Origin: UBA993 sp964485855
Lineage (GTDB): Bacteria; Bacillota; Dethiobacteria; DTU022
Length of the DNA: 9,214 nucleotides
Reading direction: 5' to 3'
NCBI GenBank assembly: GCA_964485855.1
Contig: CAZAKI010000059.1
Location: 1 to 9,214, forward strand
The notes beneath the pieces are model-generated. The model was not told where the DNA came from. It was given only the letters and a program-made list of their open reading frames with translations, and searched no databases. The position numbers were made by a program, and so were the translations under genes. Shown here in pieces: positions 1 through 6,217 of this stretch; within the stretch, counting starts at the first letter, position 1, and each line of letters begins with the position of its first letter.

Positions 1-363
1 GCCCTTACCCCATTTTCTGGCAGCTGCCTTGAGTAAAGGGATCGAAACCGAATGATCACCGCCGATAAAGGTGGGAAAGGTGCAGTCGAACAGTTCGGCC
101 GCCTTTCTCTCCACGACCTCGAAGTAAGCTTCCTGGCCTAAGTCCTCGGGAGAGAGGTCGCCCAGGTCGAGAACTTTGAGATGCGCCAGGGAGGCGCCAC
201 TATCAGTAGTGGGGCCAATATGGTGTGAAATACTCCTGAGCCGGTCGGGGGCTTCCGCTGCGCCCTTGCGGTATGACGCAGCACCGTCAAAGGGCAGGCC
301 CAGGACAACGATATCCGCCTCTTCAGGTTTAAGATCAGGATTATGAAGGCCGTTCCAGGTCAT
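1..363 (-). CDS. speB: Ureohydrolase, agmatinase-like (N-terminal part, cut by window edge)
   Basis: The first 121 residues of a Mn-dependent ureohydrolase are visible; the gene runs off the left edge of the window. The family hydrolyses guanidino compounds, and agmatinase makes putrescine and urea from agmatine in the cytoplasm. Near the N-terminus (about residues 21-43) is the family pattern GLPFDGAASYRKGA followed by PDRLR. Residues 101-109 read GGDHSVSIP, the first metal-ligand motif, with His104 as the expected Mn ligand. The DxHxD motif that holds the other ligands lies outside the window. The ATG at 363 follows a GGGAGA Shine-Dalgarno sequence. The gene lies 68 bases after the FG-GAP-like gene on the same strand, with no terminator seen between them, so read-through is likely. 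Membership of the ureohydrolase family is secure. Agmatinase rather than arginase or formimidoylglutamase is the likeliest choice from the short N-terminus, but the missing half would decide it. Confidence 0.88.
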   Translation of the reverse strand, partial: MTWNGLHNPDLKPEEADIVVLGLPFDGAASYRKGAAEAPDRLRSISHHIGPTTDSGASLAHLKVLDLGDLSPEDLGQEAYFEVVERKAAELFDCTFPTFIGGDHSVSIPLLKAAARKWGKG

Positions 364-431
364 CTAATCATCTCCCGGTAAATACTGTTCCTGCTTTCCT
401 GCTACTAATCATCAAAACCCCTAATATGAAG

Positions 432-1157
432 TTATCTGCTTCTCACTATCAAGTGGTAACCGGAGCCGTCTTTGATTGATATTAAGCCCAGATTGCTATA
501 GTGTCCTGCTTCGCTGCGCCAGCGCAGACTAAAACCCCAGCCGTGCCAATCCCAGACCGAGAGGGTGCGTAAAGTGGCCCCCAAACCGTCTGCGGGATCG
601 GCTGATTCAAGAACAATCAGCTCCTGCCGTCCATCGCCGTCTAAATCGACCAGCAGCAACTCGTGAATGCCGTAGGTTACTGCCGAGCCGCCCCAGATCG
701 TTTTATAGTGCCCACCCCGGAAACCGACGATAAAGGGGTGGCTAAGCAGGATCTCTTCACCGTCCGGCTTCCAGAGCGCTACCAGGATCTCGTTGCGTCC
801 GTCATCGTTGGGATCGCCTAGAGCGTAGTCGACAACATGCCAGCCAGGATCACTTTTCCAAACCCTGATTCCGTCTTTAAAGACCATCAGACCGTTAGCT
901 TCGAAGACCACAGTTTCGGGCAACCCGTCACCGGTGAGATCAATTGCGCTTTCCCTTAGAGTTAAATCGGGATCTAACTCTTCGACTGCAACCATATAAC
1001 AACTATCAATGTTACAGACAACACCGAAAAGACGCTCTTTAGGCTGCGGCTGTAACCAATAAAAAGCGGCAAGTGCGCCAGCCACCACTACAAGGCCAAG
1101 CAGAACAAAATAACTGTCCCCTTTTGAGGGCAAACTCTTGAACAATCTTTTTACCAT
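432..1157 (-). CDS. Membrane-anchored protein with FG-GAP/calcium-loop motifs
   Basis: This is a 241-residue protein of unknown function. Residues 1-14 are basic and residues 16-36 form one hydrophobic segment, so it is probably an uncleaved signal anchor with the rest outside the membrane. The outer part carries three acidic loops typical of FG-GAP/VCBS-type beta-propeller blades or calcium loops: DLTGDGLPE (73-81), DPNDDGRNE (115-123) and DLDGDGRQE (171-179). Each is followed by a short hydrophobic beta-strand such as ILVAL or LIVLE. Two cysteines (48 and 53) sit just outside the membrane segment and could form a disulfide. The start codon comes three bases after the stop codon of the DUF3160 gene and has no Shine-Dalgarno sequence, so translation probably depends on coupling to that gene. 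The tight coupling suggests the two products work together. With only three motifs, this would be a partial propeller rather than a full seven-bladed one. The enzymatic role, if any, is unknown. Confidence 0.8.
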   Translation of the reverse strand: MVKRLFKSLPSKGDSYFVLLGLVVVAGALAAFYWLQPQPKERLFGVVCNIDSCYMVAVEELDPDLTLRESAIDLTGDGLPETVVFEANGLMVFKDGIRVWKSDPGWHVVDYALGDPNDDGRNEILVALWKPDGEEILLSHPFIVGFRGGHYKTIWGGSAVTYGIHELLLVDLDGDGRQELIVLESADPADGLGATLRTLSVWDWHGWGFSLRWRSEAGHYSNLGLISIKDGSGYHLIVRSR

Positions 1158-1160
1158 AAA

Positions 1161-3151
1161 TTAATTTACTGTCTGCCAGGCCGGTCTCGCATCAGTTGAT
1201 ACAATTCGGCTTACAATCCAGCCGCCATTTTCAAGCTGTTTCAGGGTATAGGTAAGATCCATAGTATAGGGACCGCGCCGGCCTATCACGATCATATCGC
1301 TTTCATCTTCGGTATACCAGGGATGTTCATCATTCTCGTAACGGTAAAGAGTATCCTGCCAGGTTTCGCGCACTGTAACCACAGCCAGATCAGCCGCCTG
1401 GCGGTCAAAAGAGCGGTAGTCGGAACCGATTAGCTGACGCCCCTCGAACTGTTTCTGCGGTTTCAGAACGTCAATTTCCGCCCTGATTGATTCGAGTGCC
1501 TGATCATCTGCCACCTGATAGGACTCAGACTTAAGATAACTGTCATCAACATAAAAGAGCGCATCAACGAGAGATTTTTGGAAAGCATAGACCGAACTGT
1601 AAAGATCATAATCTTCACTTTCCGTCGTAAAGAAACTCTCAATCCAGGCGGGTGGTTCAGGGGCACTGCCTGCATCGAGCATCTGCTGCCACTTCTCATC
1701 AGTCAGCCGGTCTCCGGCGGGCCAGGGGAATTCATAGTAGGAAAAGACTCCGCCCTTAGCCACCTGGAGGGTAATAGTACCATCATCTTCTAGAAGGGGA
1801 ACCACAACATGAATTTCATTAATCCTTCCCACCCCGACTTCCATCACGGCCTGGCCGGAAAAATCAGGGCCGCTATAGGCGAGATCGTTGGCCACATCGG
1901 CAATTAAAGCGGCCTGCGGCTCCTCGTCCATGTAGCCGGCACTTCCCTCTTCGCCTGCGGGTAGATCGGAAGCAGCCATTACCAGGTGCTCTAGTTCGCC
2001 TCCGTAAAAACGGATTCGCGTCTGCTCATCTTCAGAGAGCGGCACACCGGTGAGCTCTTTTTCAGCCATTCGCTTCAGATCCAGGGCCAGTTCTTCGACC
2101 TGGTTCAGGCTGCCCTGGTCAGCGCTACTGATTAATCCCCTTGTATGCAGACCCTCCCTGGTCATGGCGGCGAGTGCGGCCAGGCGGGCATAAAATTCGG
2201 GCACCGGCTCTACATAACCGCGGGCCGGCAGCGGATCAGGGGGGCTGGGCGCCCAGCCGCCTCCCATCTCGGCGTAACTCTGCTTGGCATAAAGAATGGT
2301 ATCGTGTTTTAACTCGGCCCAGCTGCCGAGGCAGGTATGCAGCTGTTTGTCCAGCCAGGCTGTGGAACGCATAAAATCGGGATAACCCTGTCCGGGAATA
2401 GCGATCAGTGGATAGAAGGAATAGAGCCAGCCATTGTTGACGGTTTCGGTCCATTCTTTTTCAGTCAGAGAACCGGTCCACTGGCGCAGCTTTTCCATTT
2501 TTTCGGGGTAGCCTTGATATTCGGTTTCTCCCATCCGTTCCAACAGCTGATAAGCCCTTTCAGAACCCATGGCCGCAAAAAGATCAAGGCCCATCGGCAA
2601 ACCCCGGCGGTTTCCGGCATCACTCACCCGGTCATACGTAAGGTTGGTAAAAATATAAGCATCGGGCACAAAACGCTGGCCCATAAACCGAAAACCTTTA
2701 TCAAGAACCAGTTCCGGCTCAAGCCCGGTCAGGGAAAGCCCCAGGATCTTTTGTGGCGGCAGCTGGTCGGCTTTTTTGACAAATTCTGCAAAGGAATCGG
2801 CATCAGTAAGCGCTTCCAGGTTCGGAGCCGGGCCATAAACTTCTTCGACCAGCGGCAGGTAATCAAACGCGGTTAAATCATCGCTACGCCCGACCAGAAA
2901 AGCCGTTGGATTATAGAGATCCGCCCAAACCTCGAGCGCAGGCCTGTCGTTCACCCTGGCACTGCTCAGGGCGCATACCAACAGCAGGGCCGCCCTGGTT
3001 TCATCTTCATCAATAAGCCTGAAATTAAGCCGGCCATACCACATCATGCTTTTAAAATATGCCTTCAGTTCGTCGTTTTTGGTGTAATGACCACGGGGGA
3101 TATACTGTGAATAATCTTCACCCATAATGTAAGCGGGGAAAATCGGTGATG
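1161..3151 (-). CDS. DUF3160-family lipoprotein, C-terminal fragment (5' side lost in assembly gap)
   Basis: This fragment has 662 residues, open from the gap edge to the TAA at 1161. A methionine occurs at 3125, but the frame stays open for eight codons upstream to the Ns and those residues (SPIFPAYI) look like family sequence, so 3125 is not a start. It carries DUF3160 landmarks: DYSQYIPRGHYT (fragment residues 12-23), the FRFMGQRFVPDAYIF stretch (about 153-167), the NRRGLPMGLD stretch (about 180-189) and LGSWAELKHDTILYAKQSY (about 274-292). DUF3160 has no established function. After the DUF3160 core, roughly residues 540-650 look like a separate small alpha+beta domain of NTF2/ARC6-IMS style (AVVTVRETWQDTLY, then DLTYTLKQLENGGWIV). 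The N-terminal half of the same gene is on the other side of the gap at 3252-3691. Together they would be an exported lipoprotein heading an operon with the FG-GAP-like gene. Family assignment rests on recalled motifs. Confidence 0.85.
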
Positions 3152-3251
3152 NNNNNNNNNNNNNNNNNNNNNNNNNNNNNNNNNNNNNNNNNNNNNNNNN
3201 NNNNNNNNNNNNNNNNNNNNNNNNNNNNNNNNNNNNNNNNNNNNNNNNNNN
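3152..3251. other. Assembly gap of exactly 100 N
   Basis: One hundred consecutive Ns lie inside the DUF3160 gene. A run of exactly 100 is the usual placeholder for a gap of unknown length. Taken literally, it puts the two halves of the gene out of frame: 128 positions separate the last complete codon on the upstream side from the ATG at 3125, and 128 is not a multiple of three. An intact gene would need a true gap length of 2 modulo 3, so 100 is not the real size. The true missing piece is probably longer, because the family usually has substantial sequence between the HVYHLLFNKTLR and DYSQY motifs. Confidence 0.97.
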
Positions 3252-3691
3252 GTGCGCAGGGTTTTGTTGAACAGTAAATGGTAGACATGAAGCAGTGAAT
3301 CGCTGGTAATAAAGATCGGGATGTTATCGTAACGGGCTTTTTCGTAGAGGGTAAAAAATTCTTTTTCCTGCCGGCCGGGGCTGACTACAAAACCAGCAGC
3401 CGCCAACCTTTCGCGCTGTGCGGGTGACAAGGTCATCGCTACCTGCACATTGCTTAAATCCGGCAGAACCGGCGGCTGCTCGATCGCGGGAACAATAGTC
3501 ACCGGTTCCGGTTGATAGGGAGCAAACTCGATGCTGACCGCCACTTCCAGGTTCTCATCCGGTTCTACGGTCAGCGGCTCTTCGGAAAGGGTCCGGTCAA
3601 CACTCTCATTGCTGCGGCAACCATTTGCAGCCAGACTCAAGAGAAGAAACATCACGATAAAAACTGCTGTCACAATTTTTCTGCTTAACAT
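3252..3691 (-). CDS. DUF3160-family lipoprotein, N-terminal fragment with signal peptide
   Basis: These are the first 146 complete codons of the DUF3160 gene, ending in the assembly gap. Residues 1-25 form a signal peptide: basic MLSRK, a hydrophobic core (6-22) and Cys25 in AANGC, which reads as a lipobox, although Asn at -2 is unusual. The mature end would be lipid-anchored on the outside of the membrane. A linker rich in Pro, Glu and Val (about 30-80) follows, then the start of the DUF3160 domain with ITSDSLLHVYHLLFNKTLR (128-146), a characteristic family motif. The frame is open further upstream, but the ATG at 3691 has AGGAGG seven bases before it, whereas the ATG at 3697 is only one base from it; 3691 is therefore the start. 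The gene is divergent from the alpha/beta hydrolase. The continuation is the fragment at 1161-3151. Confidence 0.85.
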
Positions 3692-3698
3692 GATCATC

Positions 3699-3704
3699 CC
3701 TCCT
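3699..3704 (-). promoter_or_regulatory. Ribosome binding site of the DUF3160 gene
   Basis: A perfect AGGAGG on the minus strand, seven bases from the ATG at 3691 and one base from the competing ATG at 3697. It decides the start in favour of MLSRK and removes an implausible leader upstream of the signal peptide. Confidence 0.85.
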
Positions 3705-3771
3705 GTTAATTTTTCCATCATGCCAAGACAATTTTTCTTAATCCGGTTTGCTTTGTTATTCTGAATGAAGT

Positions 3772-3797
3772 TATAATCGATATGTACCATGATTATA
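3772..3797. repeat. Inverted repeat with opposed TATAAT motifs in the divergent intergenic region
   Basis: TATAATC at 3772-3778 and its exact reverse complement GATTATA at 3791-3797 are separated by 12 bases. Each arm contains a perfect sigma-A -10 hexamer, one reading towards the hydrolase and one towards the DUF3160 gene. On the plus strand a weak -35 (TTGCTT, 18 bases upstream) can be paired with it. On the minus strand no good -35 is visible. The repeat may be a regulator site, a pair of face-to-face promoters, or chance in AT-rich DNA. Confidence 0.35.
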
Positions 3798-3846
3798 CAA
3801 CTTTTTAGTGCTAGTTAGAGTATATATAAGAAAGAACAGGATAAAA

Positions 3847-4605
3847 ATGCGGAAAAAACAAAAACCCTGGCAAAAATTATTAATCCTGTTGGTGATTTTC
3901 TTTATAATAAGCGTCATCGGTCTCTTTGGTTTTTATCTTTATGTCCAGTTAAAAACCTACACGCCCTTAGAAGAGGCGCTGGCCCTGGTCAAAGAAAATC
4001 CTGACCTGGAAGTAAAGCAAGAAAACAATCTGATCGTCATTAAACCGAAAACGAGGGATCCAAACCTGCCGGCGATCATTTTTTACCCGGGAGGGCTGGT
4101 TAATCCTGAAGCGTACCTTTATAAAATGGCCCAGCTTTCTTTCTGCCTTGAAACTGAAATCTACCTGGTTAAAGCACCTTTCAATGCCGCTATTTTTGGG
4201 ATTAATGCCGCCGCAAAAGTAATTGCCGCTTACCAGCTGGAAGAGGTGTGGGTAGGAGGACATTCCCTGGGTGGGATCGCTGCTGCCCGCTTCACCGCTA
4301 ATCAGCAGGAGCAGATCAGCGGTCTTTTCCTATTCGGTGCTTACAGCGACCAGGATCTGAGCAACTTCCAGGGTCCGGTCATTTCAATCATGGGTTTAAA
4401 CGATCAAATCATTAACCGGGAGAATTATGAGGCAGCCAAAAATAACCTGCCGCCCCAGGCGGTGATCGTGGAAAAAGCAGGCCTTAATCACTCCGCTTTC
4501 GGCAACTACGGTTTACAAAAAGATGACGGTCAAAGCTTTCTTTCCGATCAAGAAGTGCTTGCTCTGCTCTGCGAGACCTTAAAAGCAAACTTAAAACCGC
4601 ATTAG
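3847..4605 (+). CDS. Membrane-anchored alpha/beta hydrolase (Abhydrolase_5-like)
   Basis: This is a 252-residue protein with a basic start (MRKKQK), one membrane segment at about residues 11-32 and a catalytic domain that probably faces outward. The hydrolase fold is shown by FYPGG (79-83, oxyanion-hole region), the nucleophile elbow GHSLGG (138-143, Ser140), a likely acid Asp186 in GLNDQ, and a likely base His215 in GLNHSAFGNYG. The NH-x-x-FG-x-YG pattern is typical of the small Abhydrolase_5 (PF12695) group. The family cleaves esters or related bonds; the substrate here is unknown. A GTG at 3808 is in frame, but the ATG at 3847 is preferred: an AGGA lies five bases upstream and the protein then starts directly with the anchor. 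It is divergent from the DUF3160 operon and convergent with the MFS transporter, so it appears to be a single-gene unit. Confidence 0.88.
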   Translation: MRKKQKPWQKLLILLVIFFIISVIGLFGFYLYVQLKTYTPLEEALALVKENPDLEVKQENNLIVIKPKTRDPNLPAIIFYPGGLVNPEAYLYKMAQLSFCLETEIYLVKAPFNAAIFGINAAAKVIAAYQLEEVWVGGHSLGGIAAARFTANQQEQISGLFLFGAYSDQDLSNFQGPVISIMGLNDQIINRENYEAAKNNLPPQAVIVEKAGLNHSAFGNYGLQKDDGQSFLSDQEVLALLCETLKANLKPH

Positions 4606-4632
4606 TCGCATCAATCAAAGAACAGGACGCTT

Positions 4633-4663
4633 TTGCAGCAAATCCAGGACTGGCTTACTGCAA
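4633..4663. terminator. Imperfect hairpin between two convergent genes
   Basis: TTGCAG (4633-4638) pairs with CTGCAA (4658-4663), and inside it CCAG (4644-4647) pairs with CTGG (4650-4653). The hairpin sits midway between the convergent stop codons at 4605 and 4693, where a bidirectional terminator is expected. Neither side has a U-tract, so it is not a canonical intrinsic terminator. Confidence 0.3.
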
Positions 4664-4692
4664 CTCCCGGCTGAAGAACGATCACGATAAAC

Positions 4693-6048
4693 CTAGTGCA
4701 TGGATTCGCTCTCGGCAGCGCCCAAAGCTGCCACCGTTTCCGGATCAAGCTTGTAGCGCCTTAAGAAAAAGAGACTTATAGCCATCAGCACAGCAGGCAG
4801 CAGGGCAAATCCGATCCGCACCCCCAGCAGTGCTGAGCCCGGCTGTACAATAATAACCCCGCCTTCAGTCTCCATAAAACCGGTAACAGCCAAGATGGCG
4901 GCAAAAATCGCCGGCCCGACTGCAAATCCAGCCTTATCGGCTGCCGTCCAGACTCCGGTGTAGGCGCCTGCCCGGCGTAACCCGGTTTTTAGGGTATCGG
5001 CAGTAATGGTGTCCGGCAACATGGAAAAGGGAAACAGCTGGGTTCCGGCATAACCGGCGCCCATGACAAAAACAATTAAGTAAATAAGCCACAGGACATC
5101 TGCTGAAACAAACATCAGGCAAAACCCGCCGATCGTGAAGAGAACTGTGCAAATAATATAACCGTTTAGCTTTCCGTAACGCCGGCCGATCTTAACCCAG
5201 AGCGGCATCGTTATCAAAGCCGGTCCGATTAAACAGACAAAGAGAATACTGGTCTGGCCGGCATCACCTAAGATGTAGCTAGAAAAGAAATCGACACCCG
5301 CCAGCATCGCTCCGATCCCAAGCACCTGGATAATGTAGGCGGCAAAAAGGATAAAAAAAGGTTTATTATCGCCGGCTGCCCGCAGTTGTTCCCTAAATGG
5401 TACGGTTGAGACAACGGGATCGACAACCGGTACTTTGGCGGTGCCGAAAAAAGAACCAAGCAGAGCGGCAAATAAGATCAAACCAACAATGATCCCCATC
5501 ATGGCATAGCCTTCACGACCGCCACCGCCTGCAGAAATTAGCTCGGGAGCCAGGGCTCCTCCTACTAAGATTCCAAGGGTGAGAAAGGCAATCCTGAAGG
5601 ACATGATCGTCGTTCGCTCATTATAGTTTTCAGTCATCTCGGCCGGCATGGAAACATAGGGAACCTGGTAAACCGTGTAGAAAGTTGTGCAGAGAATATA
5701 GATAAACATCAGGTACCAGGCAGCGGCGATCCCTGTCTGAACCGGAACCCGGAAAAGGAGGGCAAAAACAATTGGTAAAGTCAACGCCCCTGCCAGCATC
5801 CAGGGACGGCGTGAACCCCAGCGGCTGCGGGTTCGGTCGGAAAGAGTACCGGCAAAAGGATCGGTAATCACATCCCACAAACGGGGGATCAGGATAACGG
5901 TGCCGGCAATAGCCGCCGGAACCTGCAAATAACGAATCATAAAGCTTAGAAGCAGCAATCCGGGAACTGTTGAAAAAATACCGGTTCCAACTGATCCAAT
6001 ACCGTAGCCTAAATAAGTGCCAACCGATAAGGTCCTTTTATTAGCCAT
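4693..6048 (-). CDS. MFS_2 / GPH-family cation symporter
   Basis: This 451-residue, about twelve-span membrane protein is of the glycoside-pentoside-hexuronide (GPH, MFS_2) branch of the major facilitator superfamily. The diagnostic loop is clear: PRLWDVITDPFAGTLSDRT (55-73), followed by RWGSRRPW (76-83). Asp59 and Asp63 match the cation-binding Asp55 and Asp59 of MelB. YQVPYVSMPAEMT (127-139) and the DTLKTGLRRAGAYTGVWTA region (351-369) are also family signatures. Family members are Na+- or H+-coupled symporters for sugars, and the animal MFSD2 proteins carry lysophospholipids or sphingosine-1-phosphate. The frame extends to 6228, but the ATG at 6048 is the start: AAGGGAG lies ten bases upstream, and the extra sixty residues would cover the promoter region. 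It is divergent from the S1P-lyase-like gene and shares its control region. The substrate is not known; a sugar cannot be excluded. Confidence 0.9.
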   Translation of the reverse strand: MANKRTLSVGTYLGYGIGSVGTGIFSTVPGLLLLSFMIRYLQVPAAIAGTVILIPRLWDVITDPFAGTLSDRTRSRWGSRRPWMLAGALTLPIVFALLFRVPVQTGIAAAWYLMFIYILCTTFYTVYQVPYVSMPAEMTENYNERTTIMSFRIAFLTLGILVGGALAPELISAGGGGREGYAMMGIIVGLILFAALLGSFFGTAKVPVVDPVVSTVPFREQLRAAGDNKPFFILFAAYIIQVLGIGAMLAGVDFFSSYILGDAGQTSILFVCLIGPALITMPLWVKIGRRYGKLNGYIICTVLFTIGGFCLMFVSADVLWLIYLIVFVMGAGYAGTQLFPFSMLPDTITADTLKTGLRRAGAYTGVWTAADKAGFAVGPAIFAAILAVTGFMETEGGVIIVQPGSALLGVRIGFALLPAVLMAISLFFLRRYKLDPETVAALGAAESESMH

Positions 6049-6058
6049 CAGTGAACAT

Positions 6059-6065
6059 CTCCCTT
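6059..6065 (-). promoter_or_regulatory. Ribosome binding site of the MFS_2 transporter
   Basis: AAGGGAG on the minus strand, ten bases before the ATG at 6048. It fixes the start at MANKRT and excludes the longer frame that opens near 6228. Confidence 0.7.
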
Positions 6066-6070
6066 GGTTT

Positions 6071-6081
6071 ATTTGGCAAAT
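6071..6081. promoter_or_regulatory. Short palindrome, possible operator (left)
   Basis: ATTTGGCAAAT is a palindrome of 5-base arms around one base, lying just downstream of the proposed transporter transcription start. Its core TTGGCAA is the exact reverse complement of the core TTGCCAA at 6153-6163. No regulator can be named. Confidence 0.3.
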
Positions 6082-6092
6082 GAATAATAATA

Positions 6093-6122
6093 ATCGTAAC
6101 ATGAGCAAATATTGCCTGTCAA
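6093..6122 (-). promoter_or_regulatory. Promoter for the MFS_2 transporter
   Basis: On the minus strand, a perfect -35 TTGACA (plus coordinates 6117-6122) is followed after 18 bases by TACGAT (6093-6098). TGT immediately precedes it, giving an extended -10 (TGnTACGAT). Transcription would start near 6085, leaving a leader of roughly 35-40 bases before the ATG at 6048. Confidence 0.6.
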
Positions 6123-6152
6123 TTTGTATTTTTATTAATATTATAAAAATGT

Positions 6153-6163
6153 AATTGCCAATT
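6153..6163. promoter_or_regulatory. Short palindrome over the -35 of the lyase promoter, possible operator (right)
   Basis: AATTGCCAATT is a palindrome of 5-base arms around one base that covers the -35 hexamer of the plus-strand promoter. Its core matches the reverse complement of the core at 6071-6081; the two centres are 82 bases apart. A repressor bound here would block the lyase promoter. Confidence 0.3.
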
Positions 6164-6184
6164 AAGTTGCTACAATGATATAAT
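6155..6184 (+). promoter_or_regulatory. Promoter for the S1P-lyase-like gene
   Basis: TTGCCA (6155-6160), an 18-base spacer and a perfect TATAAT (6179-6184) preceded by TGA, which makes an extended -10 (TGnTATAAT). Transcription would begin near 6191, about 26 bases before the GTG start. This is the strongest promoter in the window by sequence. Confidence 0.75.
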
Positions 6185-6202
6185 AACCAATAAATAACAA
6201 TT

Positions 6203-6208
6203 AGGAGG
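6203..6208 (+). promoter_or_regulatory. Ribosome binding site selecting a GTG start
   Basis: A perfect AGGAGG. Three in-frame start codons follow: TTG at 6212 (3 bases away), GTG at 6218 (9 bases) and ATG at 6227 (18 bases). Only the GTG has normal spacing, so it is the likely start. Confidence 0.75.
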
Positions 6209-6217
6209 CGATTGCAG

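Noticed and set aside
364..431. Separate promoter for the agmatinase-like gene
   Set aside because: No -10/-35 pair with acceptable spacing is visible on the minus strand; co-transcription with the upstream genes is simpler.
2337..2876. 179-codon open frame on the plus strand
   Set aside because: It lies wholly antisense to well-supported DUF3160 coding sequence, has no ribosome binding site that I can see and its protein has no recognisable domain or sensible composition.
3065..3790. A single minus-strand protein reading through the Ns
   Set aside because: It relies on the placeholder gap length. The part after the Ns is in the wrong frame relative to the real DUF3160 continuation, and the true start is 3691, not 3790.
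4606..4692. Canonical intrinsic terminator between the convergent genes
   Set aside because: A hairpin is present, but no U-tract follows on either strand, so it is recorded only as a low-confidence hairpin.
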